Assembly: GCF_003987345.1 (NCBI RefSeq) | Contig: NZ_PIPP01000003.1 | Coordinates: forward strand, 124,001 to 188,000 | DNA length: 64,000 nt | Source of the DNA: Aliidiomarina shirensis | GTDB taxonomy: Bacteria > Pseudomonadota > Gammaproteobacteria > Enterobacterales > Alteromonadaceae | Direction of reading: 5' to 3' | The notes under the pieces: generated by a model | The model's input: the letters and a program-made list of their open reading frames with translations, nothing else | Told to the model about the DNA's origin: nothing | Databases searched by the model: none | Position numbers and translations under genes: made by a program | In this document: positions 36,245-45,920 of the stretch, one piece after another | Position numbering within the stretch: position 1 is the stretch's first letter | Layout of the letters: each line of letters opens with the position of its first letter

Positions 36245-38248
36245 CTACTCTTCTAAGTTCCATTCAACGACACCGTATGGCAGCGGTAAAACCGCTCCGC
36301 GTAGCGGCACATAAATATCGCGAAGGAACTCTACAACCGCCATGGCATCGGTGTTGCACGCTACGCCCGCGATATCGCACTGCAAAGCATCGGTTTCATA
36401 AATAACCTGCAAACGGCCATCGCTTGTGCGCTCAATACGATCAACAGCAAAAGCTGTAAGTTCGCCATCCACATAAGCTAAATCAACCCGATCGGAGCTT
36501 TCTTTTTGCGCTTCATAAAGTACATCCCAACCATCATTGCCGGTCGCGTTATAGCTATTCATCGCTACGTTATAGGTGGCGTCGGCTTTTACAGCGTGCC
36601 ATTCCGGTTCCAATAAAGAACCGCGGTTGATCTCCACACTCACAATCTCGCCCGTTACACCTGGCTGCGTTTCATCAAAGCGATACCGCATATTACCGCC
36701 GTATGGGAACTTACCCGCATGCGCGCCGGATGGAACGGTTGCCGCTACGGTATCTTGCAAAAGCTGAGTAATTTGCGCACCCGTAAGCGGAACAATTGAA
36801 ATAAAGTTAGCAAAGGGTAACAACTCGAGCGTTATATCGCCTTCACGCAAAAGCCCTTGGGCCAAGCTTTGCCGAACACCGCCGGCCCCCACTAAAGCAA
36901 AATCAACTTGTAAACCAGCTACGTTTGCTACCGCTTCAGTTGCTGCCCATTGGAATTGGCCAAGCGCTACCAGCGGCGCTACCTCTGAGCCTGTTGGGTA
37001 GGTTTCTGTTGGTGTTCGTACGTGGGTAATTTGTGCCGGCACCATACCCAATTCAGCACCATAAGCACTTTCCATAGCCGGGCGATATACTGAATCAATG
37101 TGCGCGCGCATGCTGGCTTCTTCTTCAACCACAGCGATTCTCGGGTTCACCGCAACAAAATCGAGCACTTCTGCCGATGCTTCGCTACCCAAATAGCTAT
37201 CTTCCGTGCGTTCGCTATCGCGGTAAAACCTATCGTTGCTTAACAGCGTGTTACCACCCACGCAATCCAACACTCGCCCATCGTTCGTGAAATCAATTTC
37301 CACGCGGCCAATTGCTTGTGCATATTCACCAGCTTGCACCACGCAAGTGGCCGATTCGCCATCAGGATTAATAACCCACTCGGCATAAGTGCCTGCATAA
37401 CCCATACCTAAATCAGAGAAATCGCCTAACAATGTGTGCGAATGGCCACCCACAATTACATCAATACCATTTACTTGGTTGGCAATTTCAACATCAATAG
37501 CCTTACCGATATGGGTGAGCGCCACCACTTTATCGATACCCATAGCGTGAAACTCGTCTACCATGCTTTGGGCTGTTTCGACCATGTTGGCGAATACTAA
37601 ATCACCCGTGTTCGGCGCAATATTGGGCATATCATCGAGCGCTAGACCAAATACGGCTACCAGATGCTGCGCCTCTGGTAGCGGTTCGCCTGGGGTTAAG
37701 CGCTGCTTCTGGAAACCATCGAACGCAAACACCACGTAGGGCAGTAAATTGTTCTGTTCTTTTAAATCCTCATCGACGCTGGCATCAACATTTGCCGCCA
37801 GCATGGGAAAATTCACCGCGCTTAAAAACGCATTCAAATGTGCATTGGTTAAATCAAACTCGTGGTTACCAAGCGCCATTGCGTCAAGTTGCATGCGGCT
37901 CAGAATATCGGCATTCATGCGGCCTTCATTTAACTTGAAATACGCGCTGCCTTGCCAAGCATCGCCACCATGTAAGAACAACATCGATTGGTTTTCTGCT
38001 TCCGCCTGAGCACGATAATAATTCGCCTGCTCGAGAATACGCGGGTGGCCCCCGAATTCGTTATAAACCCGCATTTCGTTGGCAGTAAAACTACTCGCCA
38101 CTGGGTCAAAGCTTGAGTGGGTATCGTTAATATGGGCGATGGTAAGCGAAAACGCAGCTTGCGTATCACGTTCAGCGATTTCCGCATCGCTGCAAGCTGC
38201 AAGGCTAAGGGCAGAAGCAATTAAAAGAAGAGGTTTCAAGTGTTTCAT
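36245..38248 (-). CDS. 5'-nucleotidase / UDP-sugar hydrolase family lipoprotein (UshA-like)
   Basis: The 667-residue exported phosphoesterase has a lipoprotein signal ending LAAC (Cys near residue 19). A calcineurin-like metal site is seen as NDTHSSFD, GGDAWQGSA, GNHEFD and GGHSHTLLGD. A C-terminal 5'-nucleotidase domain follows, with NSYNATGNDGWDVL in the substrate pocket. The start at ATG 38248 gives a compact signal peptide; an in-frame start nine codons upstream would spoil it. It probably salvages nucleotides from outside the cell, giving nucleosides that enzymes such as DeoD can use. The exact substrate is not readable. It is longer than E. coli UshA (550). Confidence 0.9.
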   Translation of the reverse strand: MKHLKPLLLIASALSLAACSDAEIAERDTQAAFSLTIAHINDTHSSFDPVASSFTANEMRVYNEFGGHPRILEQANYYRAQAEAENQSMLFLHGGDAWQGSAYFKLNEGRMNADILSRMQLDAMALGNHEFDLTNAHLNAFLSAVNFPMLAANVDASVDEDLKEQNNLLPYVVFAFDGFQKQRLTPGEPLPEAQHLVAVFGLALDDMPNIAPNTGDLVFANMVETAQSMVDEFHAMGIDKVVALTHIGKAIDVEIANQVNGIDVIVGGHSHTLLGDFSDLGMGYAGTYAEWVINPDGESATCVVQAGEYAQAIGRVEIDFTNDGRVLDCVGGNTLLSNDRFYRDSERTEDSYLGSEASAEVLDFVAVNPRIAVVEEEASMRAHIDSVYRPAMESAYGAELGMVPAQITHVRTPTETYPTGSEVAPLVALGQFQWAATEAVANVAGLQVDFALVGAGGVRQSLAQGLLREGDITLELLPFANFISIVPLTGAQITQLLQDTVAATVPSGAHAGKFPYGGNMRYRFDETQPGVTGEIVSVEINRGSLLEPEWHAVKADATYNVAMNSYNATGNDGWDVLYEAQKESSDRVDLAYVDGELTAFAVDRIERTSDGRLQVIYETDALQCDIAGVACNTDAMAVVEFLRDIYVPLRGAVLPLPYGVVEWNLEE

Positions 38249-38365
38249 AATGCATCCAACAATTCGAAGATGCATAGAGTGTAGCGAATAACGTGGCGCA
38301 AATCATGCTCGCCACACTTCAGTTACACATAATGCGGCGAGCCCCGTAAACACTAGCCGTTTGGT

Positions 38366-39364
38366 TTAAACGCTGGCTTGTTTAAACACAGGCGTATTGG
38401 CGGCAATCTCAAAACTGCGCAAGCGCGCACTATGATCAAATGCATGGCAGGTAAGCATAACTTCATCCACCTCAGTAGCAGCAATAAAATCAGATAAGTA
38501 AGCATTCACTTCTTCCGATGTACCCACCGCCGTGTACTTTAATGCGTGGTTCGCGCCTGCAAGCGCCATAGCATCCACTTCTTTACTAATGTCAGCCACT
38601 GGCTCTGGCAGCGGCCCCGGATTCCCTTGCCGTAAAGCTACAAACTGTAGTTGCATAGAACTCATCAATGTTTTCGCTTTTTCGCTAGTATTGGCGGCAA
38701 ATACATTCACTACCGCCATAGCGTAAGGCTTCTTCAAATATTGTGAGGGTTTAAAATTAGCGCGATATGCCTGCAACGCCATATGTAAGTAATCAGGCGC
38801 AAAATGCGAAGCAAACGCAAAAGGCAAGCCCAACGAAGCAGCAAGTTGAGCGCTATATAAACTAGAACCGAGCAGCCAAACCGGAATATGAGAGCCTTGC
38901 CCTGGCGTAGCTTGTATACGCTGGCTAGGCTGTGCTTCCCCCAAGTATCCCAACAGTTCTTGCACATCGCTAGGGAATTCTTCAGCACTATTTGGATCGC
39001 GGCGCAATGCGCGAACAGTTGCTTGATCGGTACCTGGTGCTCGGCCCAACCCCAAATCAACGCGATCACCATACAGCGCAGCAAGCGTGCCGAACTGCTC
39101 AGCAATAACTAACGGGGCATGGTTTGGCAACATAATGCCACCGGCACCAATTCGAATACTTTCGGTTTGGCTGCCAATATGCGCCAGCGCCACCGATGTA
39201 GCCGCACTAGCGATGCCTTTCATATTATGATGTTCAGCCATCCAGAATCGATGATAGCCCCACTTCTCCGCATGCTTGGCAATATCCCCCGAATTTCGCA
39301 GCGATTCTGCCACATTGTTTGCAGTCGTTACCGGAGCTAAATCTAGTACTGAAAATTTAATCAT
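38366..39364 (-). CDS. Luciferase-like (LLM class) flavin-dependent oxidoreductase
   Basis: The 332-residue TIM-barrel flavoprotein is of the YhbW/bacterial-luciferase type. The blocks are [52 protein letters not shown], and [26 protein letters not shown] lies upstream of ATG 39364. The substrate is unknown; the family includes FMNH2-dependent monooxygenases and some reductases. It is a single-gene unit, divergent from the MFS transporter with a 212-bp gap. Confidence 0.92.
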   Translation of the reverse strand: MIKFSVLDLAPVTTANNVAESLRNSGDIAKHAEKWGYHRFWMAEHHNMKGIASAATSVALAHIGSQTESIRIGAGGIMLPNHAPLVIAEQFGTLAALYGDRVDLGLGRAPGTDQATVRALRRDPNSAEEFPSDVQELLGYLGEAQPSQRIQATPGQGSHIPVWLLGSSLYSAQLAASLGLPFAFASHFAPDYLHMALQAYRANFKPSQYLKKPYAMAVVNVFAANTSEKAKTLMSSMQLQFVALRQGNPGPLPEPVADISKEVDAMALAGANHALKYTAVGTSEEVNAYLSDFIAATEVDEVMLTCHAFDHSARLRSFEIAANTPVFKQASV

Positions 39365-39576
39365 GGTTGAACCTTTTTTGCTGCCAAGTTCCTGGATTCG
39401 CCCAGTTCCTAGCTAATTAGCTGTATGCTTTTATTTACTGAATACCTTTTAGATGGGTGATCCGCCAGTATCTTTCAACTGATCATAGCGTACAGATTGA
39501 ACGAAATACTTTTCATTCTTTTCCCGCACTGGTTAAATAGCGCCAATAAAAATAAAACTAGCATAAGAGAATACTC

Positions 39577-40953
39577 ATGCCGTCAACACCAATGCAATCA
39601 GCGCTTCCAGAACCTTCGCCGTTATATCGCTGGCTTATTTTGCTATTCGTTAGTTTAGCCATGTTTGGCAACTACTACGTTTATGATTCTATGTGGCCGG
39701 TGCTCGATTTAATGCGCTCAGACCTTGATTTGAGCTACCAACAAATCGGCCTTTTATCTTCGGTATACAATGCAGCCGCGCTTCTCGTATTACTTGCCGG
39801 CGGTTATGCCATTGATCGCTGGGGCACCAAAAAGGCCATAACGGTATTTGCGCTTATTTGCTTATTTGCTGCCGTACTCACCGTGATCACGCCAAAATAT
39901 GAAGTTATTTTGGCTGGTCGCTTTATGTTAGGTATTGGCGCTGAGCCACTAATTGTGGCTGCGGTAACCGTGCTCTCAAAGTGGTTTAAAGGAAAAGAGC
40001 TCAGCTTTGCCTTTGGTATAAATTTATCAATCTCGCGCTTAGGCTCTGCCTCTGCCGATTGGTCTACTTCATTTGCTAGCCCACTATATACCAACTGGCA
40101 AGATCCACTATGGCTAGCTACCGCTGTTGCGGGTATTTCAGTAACTGCCGCAATTTTATATTGGATTATGGAGCGCCGCGCCGAGGGCCGCTATCAAGTA
40201 GGCACGAGTTCAGCCGCAGAAAAGGTTGATTTCAAAAGCCTCTATAAATTTAGCGCTTCTTATTGGTACATCGTGGCGCTCTGTGTGGTGTTTTATGCCA
40301 CGGTGTTTCCGTTCCGTACCTTCGCCATTGATTACTTCCAACAAGCGCACGGCATTAGCCGAGAAGCTGCCGGTTTGCTCAGCAGTTTGTTGCCAGTAGC
40401 GGCGATTATTCTCACGCCATTGTTTGGCATTTGGGTAGATCGTGTTGGCCGCCGTTCGCTCTTTATGGCCGCAGGTGCTCTGGTGATGCTGCCATTATTT
40501 TTGGCCGTCACTTATTTACCACCAGGCCCCGAAATTAATCTAATTATTCCGTTCATTGGCAGTGCCATGGTGCCGCTCACTCTGTTTATGGTTATTTTCT
40601 TACTCGGTGCCGTATTCTCGCTGATACCTGCAGTAATGTGGCCTTCAGTAGCTTATATTGTTGAAGAACAACGATTGGGAACCGCGTTCGCTATCATGAC
40701 ATTCTGTCAGCAAATTGGTTGGATGGTAGTGCCGCCCATCGTAGGGCTACTCAATGATATGAATAACGCCAGCCCTGATAACACAGCGGGCTATGCGCCC
40801 GGTATGTGGTTTTACACCGGGCTAGCAGCAACCGGACTCTACTTTGCGTTTAAACTTTGGCGCAGTGAAACCGGGCCCAACGCCCATGGGTTAGAGCATA
40901 TAACTACGAAAACGGGAATGGCTGCTAATTTAGGAGAAGGTGCGCAAAAATAA
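39577..40953 (+). CDS. Major facilitator superfamily transporter
   Basis: The 458-residue inner-membrane protein has about 12 transmembrane helices. The MFS loop signature after TM2 reads GGYAIDRWGTKKAI (near residues 71-84) and is repeated in the second half as GIWVDRVGRRSLF. The substrate is not predictable. The C-terminal 25 residues are cytosolic and polar. It lies 19 bp before the fecI promoter motif, and no Fur or other operator was found in front of it. Confidence 0.9.
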   Translation: MPSTPMQSALPEPSPLYRWLILLFVSLAMFGNYYVYDSMWPVLDLMRSDLDLSYQQIGLLSSVYNAAALLVLLAGGYAIDRWGTKKAITVFALICLFAAVLTVITPKYEVILAGRFMLGIGAEPLIVAAVTVLSKWFKGKELSFAFGINLSISRLGSASADWSTSFASPLYTNWQDPLWLATAVAGISVTAAILYWIMERRAEGRYQVGTSSAAEKVDFKSLYKFSASYWYIVALCVVFYATVFPFRTFAIDYFQQAHGISREAAGLLSSLLPVAAIILTPLFGIWVDRVGRRSLFMAAGALVMLPLFLAVTYLPPGPEINLIIPFIGSAMVPLTLFMVIFLLGAVFSLIPAVMWPSVAYIVEEQRLGTAFAIMTFCQQIGWMVVPPIVGLLNDMNNASPDNTAGYAPGMWFYTGLAATGLYFAFKLWRSETGPNAHGLEHITTKTGMAANLGEGAQK

Positions 40954-40972
40954 CATTATCGTTAAATAAATT

Positions 40973-40997
40973 GGAGGGAGTTCGTTGCCGCTGCGTA
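40973..40997 (+). promoter_or_regulatory. ECF (FecI-type) promoter motif before fecI
   Basis: GGAGGGA (40973-40979), ten bases, then GCTGCGTA (40990-40997). Exactly the same two blocks with the same spacing precede the receptor gene at 42720. The first block fits an ECF -35 element and the CGTA core a -10 element. The fecI GTG follows 51 bp downstream, so FecI probably activates its own gene. Confidence 0.7.
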
Positions 40998-41048
40998 ATC
41001 TATACATAGCGCCCTTCCCACGAAATAGACGACAAAAGTAGGTTGCAT

Positions 41049-41621
41049 GTGTTGAAAGCTACATTGCATAGAAAACAAGCAAGCCACAAGCTTATCGAGC
41101 GGCTGCTTGCAGAACACGATATCGCGATCCGTCGGTTTGTGCGCATTAAGTTGGGCACAAATCAAGATTGCGATGATGTGATGCAAGAGGTGTATGTGCG
41201 ATTAAGCCAAATCGATGATTTACCGCAACGTTTAGCTGATAGGCTTGATACTGCACGTAGCTATTTAATACAAATTGCGAATAACCTGCTTATTGATCGT
41301 GCTAGAAGAGCACAAGTAAGGTGCGCAAACATGCACAGGGGTGAATATGAAACCGCAACATCACTGCATGCACCGGAACGAATTTTAAGTGGAAAACGAA
41401 AGCTACAACAAATCGATAAAGCGTTGGCGAAATTGAAGCCGGAAAAACGGCAAGCGTTTTTGCTGCACCGAGTTGAGGGCCTGAGTTATCGAGAAATTGG
41501 CGACCAATTATCAGTTTCGGTAAGTACCGTAGAGAAATATATTTCCGCAGCATTACTAGCTATTCGCAAAACAGTTGCCACAACATCTTCCAATTCGCAG
41601 GGGTTCAGCAAACATGAGTAA
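41049..41621 (+). CDS. FecI-like ECF sigma factor
   Basis: The 190-residue sigma factor has region 2 (RRFVRIKLGTNQDCDDVMQEVYVRL, short core DCDDVMQEVY; then ARSYLIQIANNLLIDRAR) and region 4 (LKPEKRQAFLLHRVEGLSYREIG, VSVSTVEKYISAAL). This is the FecI subgroup pattern. GTG 41049 was chosen because AGTAGG lies six bases upstream; a TTG at 41043 is the alternative. The stop overlaps the FecR start by eight bases. It is expected to transcribe the receptor gene downstream when FecR is signalled by the occupied receptor. Confidence 0.9.
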   Translation: MLKATLHRKQASHKLIERLLAEHDIAIRRFVRIKLGTNQDCDDVMQEVYVRLSQIDDLPQRLADRLDTARSYLIQIANNLLIDRARRAQVRCANMHRGEYETATSLHAPERILSGKRKLQQIDKALAKLKPEKRQAFLLHRVEGLSYREIGDQLSVSVSTVEKYISAALLAIRKTVATTSSNSQGFSKHE

Positions 41622-42714
41622 GTATAAAATACGCGAAGAAGCCGCTCATTTTGTAACCCGCTTACATTCGGGAGAAATCACCGGGCGTGAAGAAGCCGAG
41701 CTGAATGCTTGGCGCCAGCGCAGTGAAGCGCATGAAAGTGAATTTCAAGCCATGCTCGCTACCTGGGATCTCACCGCGCAATTGTATCAAGAGCCGGAGC
41801 GCGCTGTTACGCCGAAGAAGCGATTGGTAAAAACATCTACATGGTTTGTTGGCGCCATTGCTGCAAGTATTTTGGCGGTAGTCGTTGTGCCGCTTGCGCT
41901 TGATTTTTTTAACACACCGCCGGGCAATCCAAAGTTAGTAGGTACCACACCAGAATCACCGCCTTCCACACCTGAGGTTATACGTGATGTTGTTACCTTT
42001 GATGATTTTCGAATAAGTGAGCACGAATATAGCGATGTTGATCGTGCAGAAATATTCACCTCAGCTGTTGGCGAGGTTCGCCACATAAAATTAGCCGATG
42101 GCTCTACTATTTCACTGAATACTGACACGACACTTACGGTTGAAGTACGCGCTAATCAACGACTCGTTACTTTAACTAAAGGCGAAGCATTTTTTGATGT
42201 GGCCCATGATGAGAACCGTCCGTTTGTTATTGATACAGGCGACCAAATCATTCGTGTGCTGGGCACGCAATTTAATGTTCGCAAACGCGACGATGAGGCT
42301 ATACTGCAAGTAGCGGTAGTGCAAGGCCGGGTTTCTATTGCCAGAAATAAAGAGCGAACCACTGAGACGCAACAAACGGAACCGAAAGATAATCTTTTGG
42401 CCGCTGGTGATATTGGTGCTTTCGGGCCAGAAAGCGAATTAATTAGCCAAAATGATGTGGCTGAAGTAAATACAACGCAAAGCTGGCGCCATGGTGTATT
42501 TCGTTTTGAGAATGAATCGCTTGAACAAGTAGTGCGTGAGCTGAACCGTTACCGCAACCGCAAAATTCATATTGTTGGTGCCGAAGCGAACGCGTTGCGG
42601 ATTAGCGGTGTTTTTCATCTTAAAAATGGTGAGAACATTTTGCTGGCTCTCGAAAGCTCGCTCCCGGTAAGAATTGTTCGTGAATCTGAGTATGTTTTTA
42701 TTCATCAACAATAA
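41614..42714 (+). CDS. FecR-like transmembrane sigma regulator with C-terminal STN-like domain
   Basis: The 366-residue protein has an N-terminal cytosolic anti-sigma region (DUF4880-like: REEAAHFVTRLHSG, EELNAWRQ-type helix with SEAHESEFQAML). One membrane segment follows (about 73-94). The periplasmic FecR domain has IKLADGSTISLNTDT, VTLTKGEAFFDVAHD and VLGTQFNVR. At the end is a region like a secretin/TonB short domain (LEQVVRELNRYRNRKIHI, ISGVFHL). ATG 41614 sits within the fecI end with AGGGG nine bases upstream. It transduces the receptor signal across the inner membrane to FecI. Confidence 0.9.
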   Translation: MSKYKIREEAAHFVTRLHSGEITGREEAELNAWRQRSEAHESEFQAMLATWDLTAQLYQEPERAVTPKKRLVKTSTWFVGAIAASILAVVVVPLALDFFNTPPGNPKLVGTTPESPPSTPEVIRDVVTFDDFRISEHEYSDVDRAEIFTSAVGEVRHIKLADGSTISLNTDTTLTVEVRANQRLVTLTKGEAFFDVAHDENRPFVIDTGDQIIRVLGTQFNVRKRDDEAILQVAVVQGRVSIARNKERTTETQQTEPKDNLLAAGDIGAFGPESELISQNDVAEVNTTQSWRHGVFRFENESLEQVVRELNRYRNRKIHIVGAEANALRISGVFHLKNGENILLALESSLPVRIVRESEYVFIHQQ

Positions 42715-42719
42715 AAGAT

Positions 42720-42744
42720 GGAGGGATTTTATCTCGGCTGCGTA
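42720..42744 (+). promoter_or_regulatory. ECF (FecI-type) promoter motif before the receptor gene
   Basis: GGAGGGA (42720-42726), ten bases, then GCTGCGTA (42737-42744), identical in both blocks and spacing to the fecI element at 40973. It begins five bases after the fecR stop. The receptor ATG is 43 bp downstream, which leaves a leader of about 35 bases. Confidence 0.75.
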
Positions 42745-42787
42745 TTAGCTATGTGACGACAAAAAAACAACAACAGGAAACACAACT

Positions 42788-45700
42788 ATGACGCACAAGA
42801 GAAGACGACTAAGCTATTTAACTTGCTGCACGCTACTAGCCTTGGGCTCAAGCGTTGTATTGCCAACTGTTTCGCCAGCGTTTGCTCAAGAGAATCAAGC
42901 GGAACAACGCACTCATGAGTTACAAATACCAGCGCAGCGAACGAGCTTAGCGCTTCTTGAGCTCGCAGAAATACTCGGTATCCAAATTGTATTTTCTCCT
43001 GATCTTACCCGTGGCCAAACGTCAGAAGCCATTGATGGCAACTTCACCATTGAAGAAGCCATCACCGCAGTTTTACGCGGCACAGGGCTTACTTTCGAAG
43101 AACAAGGCAGCGCCACCTATGTGATTCGCCGTAGCAGCCAAAATTCAAGTAACCGCGTGCAAGGCAATTTTGCCGAGCAAGTATCGTCCGCTAGTGGCAG
43201 CAATAGCCGTGATAGCGTTGAGCGAATTCAGGTTATTGGTTCAAATATTCGAGGCGCACGCGCTGCGGGAAACTTGCCGGTAACTATTCTGAATGAAGAA
43301 GATATTCTCGATACAGGTGCCGCTACGGGCGACGAGCTGATGCGCTCGATTCCGCAAATAGGTGATATCAGCTTCAACAATGAACGTACTATTGGCGGTG
43401 TAAACGATGCGCGCGGTGATGTTGCCTCAATAAACTTACGCGGTATCGGTACAGGCAACACGCTTACGTTACTGAATGGCCGTCGATTAGTACTTCACCC
43501 TGGCACCCAAACAGAAAACTTTGTTCCGGTAACCACGGTTAACTCCAATACCCTTCCCGTAGCAGGCTTGCGCCGATTAGAAGTGCTGCGCGATGGTGCT
43601 GCTGCCCTGTATGGCACCGATGCGATTGCCGGGGTTATCAACTATGTTCTCAAAGATGATGTGGATTCGAGTAATATTAATCTAACCTATGGGCATTCAG
43701 AGGGCACATCACTCGATCAATTGAGTATTAACGGCTCTACGGGTTTTAGTTTTAATGACGGCAAAAGCCATCTTTCGCTCTCAGCAGCCTACTACGACCG
43801 CTCGGCGATGCCCGCTTCCGATCGCTGGTATGCATCGAATCAAGATCGTCGCTTTGCCGATGGTATTCCAGAAGAATACCAAGGTAGTACAGCGCTCGAT
43901 AACCGTTCACTATCGAGTATTTGGGGCATTTTCAATTCGCCATCACAAGGCACATTTCATATTCGCCCCGAAAGCATGGGTGATTGCACACAAGTATTAG
44001 CTGATGGCGTATGCGCTGCGAGTGGTTCGTTGCCTCGCGATATGCGTTACGACCCAGCGATCGCTGACCAAACCATGAGTTCAGGTGTAGAAAGAATTAA
44101 CTTATACGCCTACTACACGCAAGATTTAACCAGCACCACCGAGCTATTCGCTGAGGCTTTGTATTACGATGCGGAATCACGCCGCATGCGCGAGCAAAAC
44201 GCAAATCTAACCGCACAGCGATTCATTATCAACGCCGATGCCGCAGTAAACCCTTTCGGTGAAGACGTAGAACTCAGAAATTTCCGTGCCGTTGATACCG
44301 GCCAACGGAACATTGTGGTTGATGATACCAGCTATCGTTTGCTAACTGGTTTGCGGGGTTTCAAAGATCTTTGGGATTGGGAAACCGCCGTGCTTTACTC
44401 GCGTGCCGATACGCGTGATATGGCGTATAACCGCATCGATATCAATGCATTCTATGAAGCGGTAAACCAAACCGATATATCACTGGCTTACAATCCGTTT
44501 ATCGGTGGTAACCTGAATAACCTAAATAGTGGTTTTGGTGCGCGTAATAATCAATCGGTTATCGATGCCATCACTACCAATGTAAGCCGCGAAAGCATGA
44601 GCGAACTCGCACTTTGGGATTTCAAAGTTTCTAATCCGGCCATCCTCGAATGGTATGCAGGTGATATCGGGGTAGCTGCAGGCGTTGAATATCGTTACGA
44701 AGGCTATGCTGATGATCGCGATCCGCTACTCGATGGTTCGCGGCCGTTCATCGATCCTGAAACGGGCGATCTTATCTCTGATTCTTCGGTAATGGGCAGC
44801 AGTGCCACGCCAGATGCCAGCGGTAGTCGAAATGTAGTGTCTGCTTATGCCGAATTTCTCGTTCCGCTCCACCACACCGTAGATTTACAGCTGGCTATGC
44901 GCCACGAAAATTTCTCCGATGTTGGCAGTGTAACCAAACCAAAAGTGGCATTTAGTTGGGTCCCTGCAGATTGGGTTCAGTTACGCGCTTCATACGCTGA
45001 AGGGTTCCGTGCGCCTAACCTGCCGCAAGTGGTTGAACAGGGTGTTACCCGCTCAAATACGCGTACCGATCCGGTTACCGATTCACGTTATAGCGTTTCT
45101 GAAGTTCGCGGCGGTAATGCCACGTTAGAGCCTGAAGATTCAAAAACCTTCAGTTATGGCTTAGCACTTGCGCCAATAGATAATTTACTCATCACGGCTG
45201 ATTGGTGGAACATCGAACAAACGGGTGTGATTGGCATTCTCAACAGCCAAACACATTTGCTTTATGATTCGTTGCTACGTTCGCAAGGTTCGCGCAATGA
45301 AGCCGTGGTTCGGAACGACGAGCTAGAAGTTATTTATGTTGAAAACCAATATAACAACCTCGATGTTCGAGAAATTGGTGGTTTCGATGTAAGCGTTAGC
45401 TATCGTTGGGATACCCGCATCGGGCGCTTTGATTGGAAAATAAATGCCGCGCACCTAAGTAAGTTCGAGCAAACCCCTGATCCTATCAGTGCTATTGTGC
45501 TGGCTGAGCAAGCGGCTGGAAACCCAGCCGTTCCAGTGGATATTTCTGTTGTGGGTGCTGGTGATTTACTTCGCATGAACGGAAATCCCAAGTTACGTGG
45601 CTTTACCTCCCTGAATTGGCGCAAAGAGAATATTAGTGCCGGCATTCGTGCAAACTACGTAAGTGATTTTTACGAAACCAGCGTAAATGTGGGTGGTGAA

Positions 45701-45910
45701 CCCATGGGTATTCCGAGCTGGAGTACTGTAGATCTGTTTGCTGATTATCGATTTACCGAAGGTACTTTTGATGGTACTCGCTTACGCTTAGGTGTGAGAA
45801 ATATTGGGAATGAAGATCCACCCATTGCCGATGAAAGTTTCGGCTATTTCTCAAACGTCCACTCGAATCGCGGACGCTACTGGTACGTTAACTGGTCACT
45901 GACATTCTAA
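42788..45910 (+). CDS. TonB-dependent transducing receptor with N-terminal STN signalling domain
   Basis: The 1040-residue outer-membrane protein has a signal peptide to about residue 33. The STN (FecA-type signalling) domain spans about 40-115 (LALLELAEILGIQIVFSPDL, FTIEEAITAVLRGTGL). The plug runs about 150-270 (INLRGIGTGNTLTLLNGRR, LRRLEVLRDGAAALYGTDAI), and the large barrel ends YVNWSLTF. AACAGGA precedes ATG 42788. The STN domain plus adjacent fecI/fecR define a cell-surface signalling system. The plug type (NTLTLLNGRRLV) is one often seen in receptors for peptides, glycans or other non-siderophore ligands, so iron is not assured. An M14 peptidase gene follows after 10 bp. Confidence 0.93.
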   Translation: MTHKRRRLSYLTCCTLLALGSSVVLPTVSPAFAQENQAEQRTHELQIPAQRTSLALLELAEILGIQIVFSPDLTRGQTSEAIDGNFTIEEAITAVLRGTGLTFEEQGSATYVIRRSSQNSSNRVQGNFAEQVSSASGSNSRDSVERIQVIGSNIRGARAAGNLPVTILNEEDILDTGAATGDELMRSIPQIGDISFNNERTIGGVNDARGDVASINLRGIGTGNTLTLLNGRRLVLHPGTQTENFVPVTTVNSNTLPVAGLRRLEVLRDGAAALYGTDAIAGVINYVLKDDVDSSNINLTYGHSEGTSLDQLSINGSTGFSFNDGKSHLSLSAAYYDRSAMPASDRWYASNQDRRFADGIPEEYQGSTALDNRSLSSIWGIFNSPSQGTFHIRPESMGDCTQVLADGVCAASGSLPRDMRYDPAIADQTMSSGVERINLYAYYTQDLTSTTELFAEALYYDAESRRMREQNANLTAQRFIINADAAVNPFGEDVELRNFRAVDTGQRNIVVDDTSYRLLTGLRGFKDLWDWETAVLYSRADTRDMAYNRIDINAFYEAVNQTDISLAYNPFIGGNLNNLNSGFGARNNQSVIDAITTNVSRESMSELALWDFKVSNPAILEWYAGDIGVAAGVEYRYEGYADDRDPLLDGSRPFIDPETGDLISDSSVMGSSATPDASGSRNVVSAYAEFLVPLHHTVDLQLAMRHENFSDVGSVTKPKVAFSWVPADWVQLRASYAEGFRAPNLPQVVEQGVTRSNTRTDPVTDSRYSVSEVRGGNATLEPEDSKTFSYGLALAPIDNLLITADWWNIEQTGVIGILNSQTHLLYDSLLRSQGSRNEAVVRNDELEVIYVENQYNNLDVREIGGFDVSVSYRWDTRIGRFDWKINAAHLSKFEQTPDPISAIVLAEQAAGNPAVPVDISVVGAGDLLRMNGNPKLRGFTSLNWRKENISAGIRANYVSDFYETSVNVGGEPMGIPSWSTVDLFADYRFTEGTFDGTRLRLGVRNIGNEDPPIADESFGYFSNVHSNRGRYWYVNWSLTF

Positions 45911-45920
45911 GGCGGTTGTC

